64,000 nucleotides of DNA from Ruania alba. GTDB taxonomy: Bacteria; Actinomycetota; Actinomycetes; Actinomycetales; Beutenbergiaceae. The notes below the pieces were generated by a model. The model saw only the letters and a list, made by a program, of their open reading frames with translations, was not told where the DNA came from and made no database searches. Shown piece by piece: positions 8,824-19,137 of this stretch. The stretch covers positions 744,001-808,000 of the forward strand of contig NZ_FNTX01000001.1 of NCBI RefSeq assembly GCF_900105765.1, read 5' to 3'. The position numbers and the translations under genes were made by a program. The first letter of the stretch is position 1; the number at the start of each line of letters is the position of its first letter.

Positions 8824-8846
8824 GTGCACCGGAGAGTCCGGTGCAC
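8824..8846. promoter_or_regulatory. Perfect inverted repeat before the ssb-like gene
   Basis: GTGCACCGGA and TCCGGTGCAC form perfect 10-bp arms around a GAG loop, ending 20 bases before the ssb-like start codon. It could be an RNA hairpin in the 5' untranslated region or a dimeric repressor site. No T-run follows, so a terminator is less likely. Confidence 0.6.
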
Positions 8847-8866
8847 GAGGACGCAAGGAGCGCACG

Positions 8867-9385
8867 ATGGCCAACGAGGTCGATGTGACAGTTCGCGGGT
8901 ACGTGGGGCACAACCCGACCCTGAACCAGCGGGAGGGGCGCCAGCCCTTCCTGCGCTTGAACGTGGCGAGCACGCCGCGGATCCGGGACCGCGACGGGGA
9001 GTGGAGCGACGGTACGACGCAGTGGTTCTCGGTGAAGTTCTTCGGCGACTTCGCCGAGAACGTGGCCGGGAGCGTGCGCAAGGGCGACGCTGTGCTGGTG
9101 CGCGGACGCCTCGAGCACGAGGAGTATCTCTCCCGCGACGGTGAGCCACGGTGGAGCGCAGTCATCGTCGCCCACGCCTTCGGCCCCGACCTGCACTTCG
9201 CCGAAGCGAACGTGCGTCGGGTCACCCGCAGGTCAGCGGCCGACGAGGATGACGGCCTCGCGGCGGACGGCGTCGACGTCTCCGGCCTGGAGGAGGTCCC
9301 CGAGGATGCCGATGGTACGCAGGATCTGAATTCCGACGACGACCACTCCGAGGACGGCTATCTGGTGGAGCAGATCGGCGCATGA
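8867..9385 (+). CDS. ssb: Single-stranded DNA-binding protein (OB fold)
   Basis: A 172-residue SSB-like protein. The OB fold covers about residues 1-110 (VTVRGYVGHNPTLNQ, WFSVKFFGDFAENVAGSVRKGD, VLVRGRLEHEEY), followed by an acidic, disordered tail. The tail ends YLVEQIGA rather than the canonical DDDIPF tip, so this is probably a secondary SSB paralogue like Rv2478c rather than the main replication SSB. AAGGAG is well placed before ATG 8867. It lies just upstream of ettA, a gene order I recall from M. tuberculosis. Confidence 0.88.
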   Translation: MANEVDVTVRGYVGHNPTLNQREGRQPFLRLNVASTPRIRDRDGEWSDGTTQWFSVKFFGDFAENVAGSVRKGDAVLVRGRLEHEEYLSRDGEPRWSAVIVAHAFGPDLHFAEANVRRVTRRSAADEDDGLAADGVDVSGLEEVPEDADGTQDLNSDDDHSEDGYLVEQIGA

Positions 9386-9471
9386 ACGGGTGGCTCGGCC
9401 ACAGGTACACCTGGGGGCCTCAAGGGCCGTAGTCTGGGTGGTTGATCCGCCCCTACCTTCTTGGGAGAACT

Positions 9472-11154
<1,683 letters not shown>

Positions 11155-11159
11155 CCCGC

Positions 11160-11612
11160 GTGCCTCGGGTACGCGTGCCGGTGCCGATGCGGTGGTCGGA
11201 CCTGGACGCCTACGGACATGTCAACAATGCCGCGATGCTGACTCTCTTGGAGGAGGCACGGATCGCGACGTTCTGGTCCGACGGAGGGTCGGCCGCGGGC
11301 ACGAAGGTGCTCACGGCCGGCCCGACCGCTACCAGCTTCACCCTGGTGGCGCGGCAGGAGATCGAGTACCTGGCGCCACTGGACTACAGCCAGGAGCCAG
11401 TCGCTGTCGACCTGTGGATCGGCCGGATCGGCGGTGCCAGCCTCGAGGTCTGTTATGAGCTGCGCTCACCCGCTGGGACGCTCTGTGCCAAGGCGGCCAC
11501 GTCGATCGTGATGGTGGAGGCGGCCTCCGGCCGGCCGCGCCGACTCACCGAGGACGAACGCACGGCGCTCGAGTCCCTGCTGGAGGACCCGATCGAGTTC
11601 CGCCGCCGCTAG
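11160..11612 (+). CDS. Acyl-CoA thioesterase, 4HBT hotdog family
   Basis: A 150-residue single hotdog-domain protein: MRWSDLDAYGHVNNAAMLTL contains the Asp and HVNN motif of the 4-hydroxybenzoyl-CoA thioesterase/YbgC branch, and the later strand EIEYLAPLDYSQEPVAVDLW fits the fold. Start is the GTG five bases after ettA, so it is very likely translated from the ettA message. Physiological acyl-CoA substrate unknown. Confidence 0.85.
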   Translation: MPRVRVPVPMRWSDLDAYGHVNNAAMLTLLEEARIATFWSDGGSAAGTKVLTAGPTATSFTLVARQEIEYLAPLDYSQEPVAVDLWIGRIGGASLEVCYELRSPAGTLCAKAATSIVMVEAASGRPRRLTEDERTALESLLEDPIEFRRR

Positions 11613-11628
11613 TCGACGCACAACATCG

Positions 11629-11660
11629 AACGGGTCGGTCCCCGCGGGGACCGACCCGTT
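11629..11660. terminator. Bidirectional terminator between thioesterase and ectD
   Basis: A perfect 15-bp inverted repeat (AACGGGTCGGTCCCC and its complement) with a 2-base GC loop lies between two convergent genes. The arms start with AA and end with TT on either strand, so it can serve both directions. Confidence 0.8.
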
Positions 11661-11676
11661 CTGTGTCGCTACCGGA

Positions 11677-12576
11677 TCAGCGCAGCGGGGTGAAGTCCCG
11701 GCTGGCGATGTGCTCCGGCCGCGGCGTGGGTGCCGCGTACGGGTCCTCGAGCGTGTTCTCGACGGAGTTGAACACCATGAACACGTTGGAGCGGGGGAAC
11801 GGGGTGATGTTGTTCCCCGACCCGTGCATGATGTTGGAGTCGAACCAGAGCGCGGACCCGGCCGGACCGGTGAACTGATCGATCCCGTACCGGTGTGCCA
11901 TCTCAGTGACAGCCTCCTGGCTCGGCACACCTACCGTCTGCTCCTTCAGCGACGAGGAGTGGTTGTCGGCTGGGGTCTCGCCAACGCCCGGAGCGTACGT
12001 CCTGTGCGATCCGGGCATCACCATGAGCCCGCCGTTGTACGGGTAGTTCGGCGTGAGCGCGATCGAGCAACTCACCGCTCGCGGGGCGGGCATGCCGTCC
12101 TCGGCGTGCCAGGTCTCGAAGTCCGAGTGCCAGTAGAAGCCGCTACCCTTGAACCCCGGCATGTAGTTCACCCGGGTCTGGTGCAGGTAGACGTCCGAGC
12201 CGAGCAGTTGCCGTGCCCGGTCCAGCACTCGTGGATCCCGGCTGAGCGCGTCGATCGCCTCACTGAGGGCGGTCACCTCGAAGACCGAGCGCACCGCGCC
12301 GGTGGACTTCTCGGTGATCACGCGCGGGTCTCCGGCCAGGCTCTGGTCGGCGGAGAGCCGGCGCAGCTCAGCCGAGTACAGGTCCACCTCGCTGGGCGTG
12401 ATGAAGTTCTCCAGGATGGTGAACCCGCGCTGCTCATGCGCCTCGAGAGCGGCGGCGTCGAACGGGCCATCGGCCTCGGAGCCCCAGACGGTGGGGTGCT
12501 CACGCTCGATCGCAGGTCCGGGAACCTCGCCCGTGCGGGTCGGATACAGATCCTGCTGGATGGTTGTGGTGGTCAT
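11677..12576 (-). CDS. ectD: Ectoine hydroxylase
   Basis: A 299-residue Fe(II)/2-oxoglutarate dioxygenase that hydroxylates ectoine to 5-hydroxyectoine. The diagnostic EctD stretch FYWHSDFETWHAEDGMP contains the HxD iron ligands, and the distal His lies in MPGSHRTYAPG. Start ATG 12576 has GGAGAAGGG upstream; the frame is open a little further but lacks family sequence. It is the last gene of ectABCD and is separated from ectC by a 145-base gap full of stem-loops, unlike the tighter ectA-B-C spacing. Confidence 0.95.
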   Translation of the reverse strand: MTTTTIQQDLYPTRTGEVPGPAIEREHPTVWGSEADGPFDAAALEAHEQRGFTILENFITPSEVDLYSAELRRLSADQSLAGDPRVITEKSTGAVRSVFEVTALSEAIDALSRDPRVLDRARQLLGSDVYLHQTRVNYMPGFKGSGFYWHSDFETWHAEDGMPAPRAVSCSIALTPNYPYNGGLMVMPGSHRTYAPGVGETPADNHSSSLKEQTVGVPSQEAVTEMAHRYGIDQFTGPAGSALWFDSNIMHGSGNNITPFPRSNVFMVFNSVENTLEDPYAAPTPRPEHIASRDFTPLR

Positions 12577-12721
12577 CGGTGAATTCCCTTCTCCCGGCTC
12601 GCGCCGGGTGTCGTGAACTTTCCTTGCCCGCTCAGCGCGGGCCCACCAACGACGAAAGCTGCGACTCTCCACTCAGATCACGTGGATCCGAGCGGGGATG
12701 TCGCAGCCCTCGCGGGAGGAA
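12577..12721 (-). other. Stem-loop-rich ectC-ectD intergenic segment
   Basis: Three inverted repeats sit here: CCCGGC/GCCGGG at 12593-12608, GCCCGC/GCGGGC at 12626-12642, and GCTGCGAC/GTCGCAGC with arms at 12658-12665 and 12700-12707. They could attenuate or process the transcript so that ectD is expressed differently from ectABC. No open frame with protein-like sequence is present. Confidence 0.6.
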
Positions 12722-13114
12722 TCAGGCCTCCTCTGTGACCAGCGGGTAGACCCCGTTCTCGTCGTGCACCTCCCGACCGGTCACCGGAGGGTTGAACACA
12801 CACACCGTACGCATATCGGTGCGCGGAAGTACACGGTGCTTGTCGTGATTGTTGAGCAGGTAGATCGAACCCGGCTTGAGCTCGTGCACCTCGTCGGTGG
12901 CCAGATCCACGATCTGCCCCTCACCCTCGACGATGAACACCGCTTCGATGTGGTTGGCGTACCAGAACTCGTTCTCGGTCCCCGCGTACAGGGTGGTCTC
13001 GTGCACCGAGAAGCCGGCCCCCTCCTTGGCGAGGATGATTCGCTTGCTGCGCCAGTTCGGGGTCTTGATGTCGGCGTCAGTGTCGTTGATCTCGTCGATG
13101 GAGCGAACGAGCAT
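12722..13114 (-). CDS. ectC: L-ectoine synthase
   Basis: A 130-residue cupin that cyclises N-gamma-acetyl-diaminobutyrate to ectoine. The start MLVRSIDEI, the segment [20 protein letters not shown] and the [11 protein letters not shown] and LNNHDKHRV blocks match the family at full length. ATG 13114 follows an AAAGGTAG-like purine run. It lies 65 bases after ectB in the same direction. Confidence 0.96.
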   Translation of the reverse strand: MLVRSIDEINDTDADIKTPNWRSKRIILAKEGAGFSVHETTLYAGTENEFWYANHIEAVFIVEGEGQIVDLATDEVHELKPGSIYLLNNHDKHRVLPRTDMRTVCVFNPPVTGREVHDENGVYPLVTEEA

Positions 13115-13179
13115 GGGGCATCTACCTTTCGACTCAGGTGGTGGTGGCCGGTGGTCGGCCGGAACTGGAGGGGAGTGGC

Positions 13180-14445
13180 TCAGCCGGCCAGGACCGCCGC
13201 GACCGAGTCGCGGATGATGTCCAGGCCCCGGTTCAGCTCGTCCTCGGTGAGGGTCAGCGGCGGCAGCAGCTTGATCACCTCGTCGTTCGGGCCCGAGGTC
13301 TCGATCAGCAGACCCCGGTTGAAGGCCTCCTTGGCCACGGCGCCGGCGTTGGCCGCCTCGCCGAACTGCAGGCCACGGGCCAGTCCACGGCCCTTGGAGA
13401 TCAGACCGGCATCGGGGTACTGGGCAACGAGGGCGTTGAACGCACCCTCGATGATCAGACCCTTCGCCTTGGTCGACTTCTCGAGCTCGTCGTCGGACCA
13501 GTACTGGCGGATCGACTCGCTGGCGGTCACGAACGCAGGAGCGAAACCACGGAAGGTGCCGTTGTGCTCGCCCGGCTCGAAGACGTCGTACTCCGGCCGC
13601 ACCAGGGTGAGCGCGAGCGGGAGCCCGTAGCCACTGATCGACTTCGAGAGGGTGATGATGTCCGGCACGATGCCGGCCTCCTCGAAGCTGAAGAAGCCTC
13701 CGGTGCGGCCGCAGCCCATCTGGATGTCGTCCACGATGAGCAGGATGCCGTGCTTCTTGCACAGCTCGGCGAGGGTCCGCAGCCATTCGGCGCGGGCGCT
13801 GTTGATGCCCCCCTCACCCTGCACGGTCTCCACGATCACGGCTGCCGGCTCGTTCAGACCGGAGCCCGCATCCTCGAGCAGCCGCTCGAGGTACATGAAG
13901 TCGGCCACGTCACCGTCGAAGTAGTCGTCGTACGGCATCGGGGTGGCGTGCACCAGCGGGATACCGGCACCGCCGCGCTTCATCGAGTTCCCGGTCACCG
14001 ACAGCGCGCCGAGCGTCATCCCGTGGAAGGCGTTGGTGAAGTTCACGATCGCTTCGCGGCCGGTGATCTTCCGGGCGAGCTTCAGGGCGGCTTCAACGGC
14101 GTTCGTGCCGCCAGGACCAGGGAACATCACCCGGTGGTCGAGGCCGCGGGGGCGCAGGATCTGCTCGGTGAAGGTGGTGAGGAACTCGTTGCGGGCGGTG
14201 GTGAGCATGTCGAGAGAGTGCACCACGCGGTCATCGCTGATGTAGTCCAGCAGCACCTTCTTCATCAGCGGGTTGTTGTGCCCGTAGTTGAGGCTGCCCG
14301 CACCGGCGAAGAAGTCGAGGTAGGCCTGGCCGTCCTCGGTGAACATCTCGGCACCCTTGGCCCTGTCGAACACCGCGGGCCAGGAGCGAGAGTAGCTCCG
14401 AACGTCGGATTCGAGCGCCGTCGTATCGTTCGTCATCAGACTCAT
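13180..14445 (-). CDS. ectB: Diaminobutyrate-2-oxoglutarate transaminase
   Basis: A 421-residue class-III PLP aminotransferase that makes L-2,4-diaminobutyrate from aspartate semialdehyde, the first step of ectoine synthesis. Visible landmarks: [20 protein letters not shown], the PLP lysine in [15 protein letters not shown], and [12 protein letters not shown]. Length is normal. Start could be either the first ATG (14445) or the fourth codon. Next to ectA and ectC it leaves no doubt about the pathway. Confidence 0.96.
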   Translation of the reverse strand: MSLMTNDTTALESDVRSYSRSWPAVFDRAKGAEMFTEDGQAYLDFFAGAGSLNYGHNNPLMKKVLLDYISDDRVVHSLDMLTTARNEFLTTFTEQILRPRGLDHRVMFPGPGGTNAVEAALKLARKITGREAIVNFTNAFHGMTLGALSVTGNSMKRGGAGIPLVHATPMPYDDYFDGDVADFMYLERLLEDAGSGLNEPAAVIVETVQGEGGINSARAEWLRTLAELCKKHGILLIVDDIQMGCGRTGGFFSFEEAGIVPDIITLSKSISGYGLPLALTLVRPEYDVFEPGEHNGTFRGFAPAFVTASESIRQYWSDDELEKSTKAKGLIIEGAFNALVAQYPDAGLISKGRGLARGLQFGEAANAGAVAKEAFNRGLLIETSGPNDEVIKLLPPLTLTEDELNRGLDIIRDSVAAVLAG

Positions 14446-14518
14446 GCCATTCTTTCGTGGTCGCGGCTGGGAACAGCCTCAGGGTGGTCAGGAAGTCGTC
14501 GGAGGGTGCTGCGCGGGC

Positions 14519-15043
14519 TCAGGGAGCCTGCAATCCTCGGATCTCGAGGCGCGGCTCTCCGGCGTGGTCGTCGGGGAAGTCGGTAGCCCGCAGGCCCTCG
14601 GTCCAGGTCAGCTCGCCACCGCGGCGGCGAGCGATCGCAGCGAACAATGCGCGAGAAGCATCGTTGGTCTCCTCGACCGTCGCCTCCAGCACAGTCACGT
14701 CAGGGTTGGTGTCGAGGAGGTCGTGCAACATCCGGCCGGCGACTCCCCGGCCACGAGCCCGGGAACTCACCGCGACCTGCCAGACGAACAGGTGGTCGGG
14801 GCGGTCCTGCGGGCGGTATCCGAGCACGTACCCGACGGGCTCGGAGCCGAGGAGAGCCAGCCGGCAACTCGCGGAGAAGTCCCCAGCGAGGATCAGGTAG
14901 GCGTACGAAGAATTCAGATCCAGCCCGCACTCGCGGGCGAGTTCCCACATCGCACCACCGTCGGCAACGGTGGTGCTGCGGATGCTCAGATCGTCACGGG
15001 TCGGCGTCGGAGTGGTCGAGTCTGCACTTGTCGGCTTCGGCAT
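14519..15043 (-). CDS. ectA: Diaminobutyrate acetyltransferase
   Basis: A 174-residue GNAT acetyltransferase that acetylates diaminobutyrate. Family features are LSIRSTTVADGGAMWELARE, LDLNSSYAYLIL, and the acetyl-CoA loop VSSRARGRGVAGRML. ATG 15043 matches the family N-terminus; the frame remains open far upstream on this strand, but that is an antisense shadow of nagZ. It is the first gene of ectABCD, and its promoter must lie in the 298-base gap shared with nagZ. No aspartokinase (ask_ect) is linked. Confidence 0.94.
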   Translation of the reverse strand: MPKPTSADSTTPTPTRDDLSIRSTTVADGGAMWELARECGLDLNSSYAYLILAGDFSASCRLALLGSEPVGYVLGYRPQDRPDHLFVWQVAVSSRARGRGVAGRMLHDLLDTNPDVTVLEATVEETNDASRALFAAIARRRGGELTWTEGLRATDFPDDHAGEPRLEIRGLQAP

Positions 15044-15076
15044 ACGGCTTTCTACGGTAGCCACTCCGCGGGGCGA

Positions 15077-15111
15077 TGGGAACCTCGGATCCTGCTGCAC
15101 ACAGGTTCCCA
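15077..15111. promoter_or_regulatory. Inverted repeat upstream of ectA
   Basis: TGGGAACCT and AGGTTCCCA form 9-bp perfect arms around a 17-base spacer, 34 bases upstream of ectA. It may be a 5' untranslated-region hairpin or an operator for osmotic control. The surrounding 298-base ectA-nagZ gap holds no gene. Confidence 0.45.
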
Positions 15112-15190
15112 CGGCCCGACGACGTCCCGATCTCCGGCATGGTGATGCGGAAAGGTCACCCCTGGAGGAGACCTCGGTCACGCCGGCCCA

Positions 15191-15203
15191 ATTCGGTCCG
15201 AAT
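15191..15203. promoter_or_regulatory. Palindrome ATTCGG-T-CCGAAT in the ectA-nagZ promoter gap
   Basis: A perfect 6+1+6 palindrome lies midway in the divergent gap, about 150 bases from both start codons, in an AT-richer patch. It is well placed as a dimeric regulator site for either the ectoine or the nagZ-murQ transcript; I cannot tell which. Confidence 0.45.
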
Positions 15204-15341
15204 AGTGAGACTCTCTGCCGATGAAGCGCCGAATCGCGCGGAAGTGAGGCCTCCATCACACTGTCGATAAGGTGGGTCGGTGAGATTACGCAGCAGCAGC
15301 AGCAGCGGCGCCGCCAACCGCCCGAACCTCCGGAGACGTCG

Positions 15342-16778
15342 ATGATGGGGGCCCTGCGTCGGGCGGTGCACGCGGTCCTGCTCCCCGGGTTCTCCGGCAC
15401 CGAGGTGCCCGGCTGGGTGTCCGGCGCCGACGGCCTGGCCGGTGTGTTGTTGTTCGCCCAGAACACCCCTGACCTGGCCACCACCGCGCGACTGACCGCG
15501 GATCTGCGTCGGCAGCATCCGGACCTGCTGGTGGCCATCGATGAAGAGGGCGGGAACGTCACCCGGCTCCAGGCGGACACTGGCTCGTTGCTCCCAGCCC
15601 CGGCGGCACTAGGAGCGGTGGACGATGCGGACCTCACCGAGGCGTGCGCGCGTGCGATGGGGGGACTGATCGCCGCGTGCGGGATCGATCTGACCTTCGC
15701 CCCGGTGCTTGACGTCGCCGCTCGTGATGACAATCCGGTGATCGGTGCCCGCGCGTTCGGCGGGGATCCCGACCTGGTGTCCCGGCATGGCCGGGCCGTG
15801 GTGCGGGGGCTACGCAGCGCCGGAGTCCTCAGCGGCGGCAAGCACTTCCCCGGACACGGCGACACCAACGTCGACTCGCACCTGGCGCTGCCCCGGCTCG
15901 ACGTGTCCGAGCAGATTCTGCAAGCACGCGATCTGCCGCCGTTCCACGCCGCGATCGCTGAGGGCATCGACACCCTGATGGTGGGCCACCTGATGGTGCC
16001 CGCGCTCGACACCGAAGCACCTGCCTCGCTCTCGACGGCGATCCTCGCCCGGGCGCGCGAGCTCGGCTTCACCGGTCCGTTGGTCACCGACGCCCTGGAC
16101 ATGCAGGCGGTCGCCGCCGACGGGGTCGGCGCCGCCTGCGTGCGCGCGCTCGCCGCAGGGGCGGACCTGCTCTGCCTGGGCTCCACGGCCGAGATCGCCG
16201 ACGACGGAGCGCACTTTGCCCAGGTCGTCGCCACGGTCGAGGCTGCTGTGCGGGAAGGGCGCCTCAGCGAGGCACGACTGCAGGAGGCCGCCGCCCGGGT
16301 CGCCTCGCTGCGCCGACGTGGCCCGGCCGCCCCGGTGCCGGACCTGGAGACGGCGCGGGCCGCCGTCGAGACGATCGGAGCCGACGCAGCGCGCCGGGCG
16401 GTACGAACCCGAGGCGACGTGCAGCTACAGCCGGGGGACGTCGTCATCGACCTGGTCTCGCGTTGGGATCAGGCCGCAGGTGCTCGGTCCGGTCCGGTGA
16501 CGGACCAGCTGATCGAGGCGTGCGCCCTGGCGCGGGTGGAGCCAGGCGAGGTCGTGGCGGTCCCGACCGGGCGCCGACTCGCCGTCGTCTCCCGCGAACC
16601 GGACGCGCGCCTGGCTCAGGTGCTCGCCGCCCACCCCGACGCCGTCCTGGTGCACGTCGGGGTGGCAGGCGCGGCACCGGAGCACCCGCACCTCGTGTTC
16701 ACCGGCGGTATCGGGCTCGCCAGCGCCCGCGCCGCCGCGCAGACCTGCCGACTCGCCACTGGAGGAGAGCGTCCATGA
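15342..16778 (+). CDS. nagZ: Beta-N-acetylhexosaminidase, glycoside hydrolase family 3 (NagZ-like)
   Basis: A 478-residue GH3 enzyme expected to remove GlcNAc from muropeptides. The NagZ His/Asp loop motif KHFPGHGDT is present, as is the nucleophile region LVTDALDMQAV (Asp near residue 250) and AIDEEGGNVTRL. A C-terminal extension of about 130 residues beyond the catalytic barrel is present. I see no signal peptide, so a cytoplasmic role is favoured. The last codons overlap the murQ start (ATGA), giving a two-gene recycling operon. Start ATG 15342 or 15345; a GGAG lies about 8 bases upstream. Confidence 0.92.
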   Translation: MMGALRRAVHAVLLPGFSGTEVPGWVSGADGLAGVLLFAQNTPDLATTARLTADLRRQHPDLLVAIDEEGGNVTRLQADTGSLLPAPAALGAVDDADLTEACARAMGGLIAACGIDLTFAPVLDVAARDDNPVIGARAFGGDPDLVSRHGRAVVRGLRSAGVLSGGKHFPGHGDTNVDSHLALPRLDVSEQILQARDLPPFHAAIAEGIDTLMVGHLMVPALDTEAPASLSTAILARARELGFTGPLVTDALDMQAVAADGVGAACVRALAAGADLLCLGSTAEIADDGAHFAQVVATVEAAVREGRLSEARLQEAAARVASLRRRGPAAPVPDLETARAAVETIGADAARRAVRTRGDVQLQPGDVVIDLVSRWDQAAGARSGPVTDQLIEACALARVEPGEVVAVPTGRRLAVVSREPDARLAQVLAAHPDAVLVHVGVAGAAPEHPHLVFTGGIGLASARAAAQTCRLATGGERP

Positions 16779-17719
16779 CCACCGAGCCGAACGAGCTCCC
16801 GGTGCAGGTCCGTTCCCGCACCGAGGATCGCAACCCACGTACCGAAGCGATCGACACTGAAGACGCCGCAGGCATCGTGCGGCTCATCACCTCCGAGGAC
16901 GCGGCTGTCGCTGGTGCCGTGGCCGCGGCCGGTGACCGGATCGCAGCACTCGTGGAGCTCGGCGTGCACGCGTTGGCCGGTGGTGGACGGGTGATCTACG
17001 CCGGGTCCGGAACGTCCGGCCGGCTCGCCGTGCTGGACGCCGTCGAACTGCTCCCCACCTACCGGGTGGGCGAGGATCAGGTGACGGCGTTCCTCGCCGG
17101 TGGAGGTGAGGCGATGACCCGACCGGTGGAGGGTGCCGAGGACGACCCGGCGGCCGGTGCGTGCGCAGTGGCTGACGTGACCGGTGCTGACCTCGTGATC
17201 GGCCTTGCCGCCAGCGGCCGGACACCGTACGTGCGGGGCGCCTTGGTGGCTGCTGCGGAGCGGGGTGCGCGCACCGGGCTGATCGCGTGCAACCCCGGTG
17301 CCGAGCTGGCCACCCTGGTGGACGTGGCCGTGCTCGTGGACACCGGTCCCGAGGTGATCACCGGCAGCACCCGGATGAAGGCAGGAACCGCACAGAAGCT
17401 GGTGCTGAACACTTTCTCCACGGCCGTGATGGTGCGCTTGGGCAAGACGTACTCGAACCTGATGATCGACGTGCTGCCCACCAACGAGAAGCTGCACGGG
17501 CGGATCGTGCGGATGCTGGAGCAGGCCACCGGACGCTCGGCGCAGGAATGCGGGGCGGTGCTGGCCGAGGCGGAGGACCCGCGCACCGCGCTGGTCTGCC
17601 TTCTCGCCGACGTGGGCGTGGCGCAGGCGCGAGATGCGCTGGCCGACAACCCGCCGGATCCCGCCCGCAACGAGGATCCGTCGGGGATCCGGTCGGCGGT
17701 GATTGCAGCCCGGACGTAG
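16775..17719 (+). CDS. murQ: N-acetylmuramic acid 6-phosphate etherase
   Basis: A 314-residue SIS-domain lyase that splits MurNAc-6-phosphate into GlcNAc-6-phosphate and D-lactate. NPRTEAIDT near the N-terminus, YAGSGTSGRLAVLDAVEL and the ITGSTRMKAGTAQKLVLNT block are diagnostic. It overlaps nagZ by 4 bases, so glycosidase and etherase are made together. MurNAc-6-phosphate normally arises through a PTS importer or a kinase; the PTS genes nearby (ptsI, EIIB, EIIA) are candidates to supply it. It converges with tesB, one base apart. Confidence 0.95.
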   Translation: MTTEPNELPVQVRSRTEDRNPRTEAIDTEDAAGIVRLITSEDAAVAGAVAAAGDRIAALVELGVHALAGGGRVIYAGSGTSGRLAVLDAVELLPTYRVGEDQVTAFLAGGGEAMTRPVEGAEDDPAAGACAVADVTGADLVIGLAASGRTPYVRGALVAAAERGARTGLIACNPGAELATLVDVAVLVDTGPEVITGSTRMKAGTAQKLVLNTFSTAVMVRLGKTYSNLMIDVLPTNEKLHGRIVRMLEQATGRSAQECGAVLAEAEDPRTALVCLLADVGVAQARDALADNPPDPARNEDPSGIRSAVIAART

Positions 17720-17720
17720 C

Positions 17721-18617
17721 TCAGACGCCTGACCGGGGAACCCGGAGCATTCCTTCCTGCGCGATGCTGGCCACCAGCTCGCCGCCGCGGCTGAACACCT
17801 TCGCGGTGCCGAGCCCGCGACCTCCGCGGGCCGACGGGGAGGACTGGACGTAGAGCAGCCACTCGCCGGCGTCGACGTCCCGGTGCCACCACATGGCGTG
17901 GTCGAGGCTGGCCACGCTCGCCTCCCGGGTCATCCAGGACAGGCCGTGCCGACGCATGATCGGTTCCAGCATCACCTGGTCGCACGCGTAGGTGAGCATG
18001 GCGCGCTGCCGCAGCTGGTCACCGGGGATCGGGGCACGGGACCGCATCCACAGGCACTGCCGGTCGGTCTGCTCCGCGACCGGCCCGGTGAACAGGTTTC
18101 CGGCCGTGTGTCGCAGATCGAAGGCGCCGTTGCGGTAGAAGAACTGCGCCACCGGGTGGTCCAGCGAGTTGAACAGCTCCACCGAGCTGGGGAGTGACTC
18201 CGGGTCCGGAACGTCCGGCATCTCGTCGGCGTGCTCCAGGCCCTCCTGCTCCTCCTGGAAGGAGGTGATCATGGACAGGATCGGCACCCCGGACTGCAGT
18301 GCATGGGTGCGTCGGGCACTGAACGAGCGACCGTCCCGCAGGCGCTCGACGGCGAAGGTGATCGGTTCGTCCAGGGCACCCGGTCGAAGGAAGTAGCCGT
18401 GCACGGAGTGGGGGAGGCGGGCGTCGGCGACGGTGCGTCCGGCCGCCAGCAGCGACTGGGCGAGGACCTGCCCGCCGTACACGCGCCCGTGCAGCTGCGG
18501 GAGGGACGTACCGACGAAGGTGTCGGTCTCGGTCTGCTCCAGCTCGAGGGCGGCCAGGACGGCCGCGAGGGGCTCCGGTCCGTCACCCTGGGGGAGCGAG
18601 GCTGTCGGCTCGGACAT
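17721..18617 (-). CDS. tesB: Acyl-CoA thioesterase II
   Basis: A 298-residue double-hotdog thioesterase. HGRVYGGQVLAQSLLAAGRTV and HSVHGYFLRPGALDEPI in the first domain and SLDHAMWWHRDVDAGEWLLY in the second match TesB, including the Asp of the catalytic triad in SLDHAMW. Length is standard. It begins two bases after the globin stop, so both form one operon; the link to a globin is conserved synteny rather than a known functional tie. Confidence 0.93.
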   Translation of the reverse strand: MSEPTASLPQGDGPEPLAAVLAALELEQTETDTFVGTSLPQLHGRVYGGQVLAQSLLAAGRTVADARLPHSVHGYFLRPGALDEPITFAVERLRDGRSFSARRTHALQSGVPILSMITSFQEEQEGLEHADEMPDVPDPESLPSSVELFNSLDHPVAQFFYRNGAFDLRHTAGNLFTGPVAEQTDRQCLWMRSRAPIPGDQLRQRAMLTYACDQVMLEPIMRRHGLSWMTREASVASLDHAMWWHRDVDAGEWLLYVQSSPSARGGRGLGTAKVFSRGGELVASIAQEGMLRVPRSGV

Positions 18618-18619
18618 GG

Positions 18620-19081
18620 TTACTCCTCGTCGAAGGTGTTCACCATGGAGTACGCGGCGCGCTCCAGGTAGTCCCACAGGGTCGCGTGATACGCCGGCGC
18701 CAGCCCCGCCTCGTCCACGGCCACCCGCATGTGCGCCAACCAGCGGTCACGGGCGGCGGGGCTCACCCGGAACGGGGCGTGCCGCATCCGCAACCGGGGG
18801 TGCCCCCGGGTGTCGGAGTAGGTCGTCGGGCCACCCCAGTACTGCTCGAGGAACATCCGCAACCGGTCCTCGGCCGGCCCCAGGTCCTCCTCGGGGTACA
18901 TCGGGCGGAGCAGCTCGTCCTCGGCGACCAGTTCGTAGAACCGGTGCACGATGGCGCGGAACGTCTCCTCGCCGCCGATGGCCGCGTAGAAGGTGGCCTG
19001 CTGGTCGTTGCCGGGTGTACCGGCGCTGCGCAGACCCAGGGTGGGTCGCCGTCCGGCATTGCTCGCGGGATGGGTGCTCAC
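18620..19081 (-). CDS. glbO: Group II truncated haemoglobin (GlbO type)
   Basis: A 153-residue protein with about 20 extra N-terminal residues before the 2-over-2 globin fold. The group II features are [46 protein letters not shown] and RHAPFRVSP, with the proximal His in RMRHAPF. In actinobacteria this family binds oxygen tightly and is linked to oxidative and nitrosative protection. tesB follows immediately. Confidence 0.93.
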   Translation of the reverse strand: MSTHPASNAGRRPTLGLRSAGTPGNDQQATFYAAIGGEETFRAIVHRFYELVAEDELLRPMYPEEDLGPAEDRLRMFLEQYWGGPTTYSDTRGHPRLRMRHAPFRVSPAARDRWLAHMRVAVDEAGLAPAYHATLWDYLERAAYSMVNTFDEE

Positions 19082-19137
19082 CTGCCCAGACTAGGCGGTC
19101 CGGGGCCGGTCCCGGTGCCGGGCAGCAGCGTCCGGGC

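Noticed and set aside
15291-15307. GCAGCAGCAGC triplet run before nagZ as a phase-variable tract
   Set aside because: It is only about five units and lies in a non-coding, GC-rich region where such runs arise by chance.
14519-16447. Long N-terminal extension of EctA across the nagZ gene
   Set aside because: Only the last 174 codons match EctA; the remainder is antisense to nagZ.
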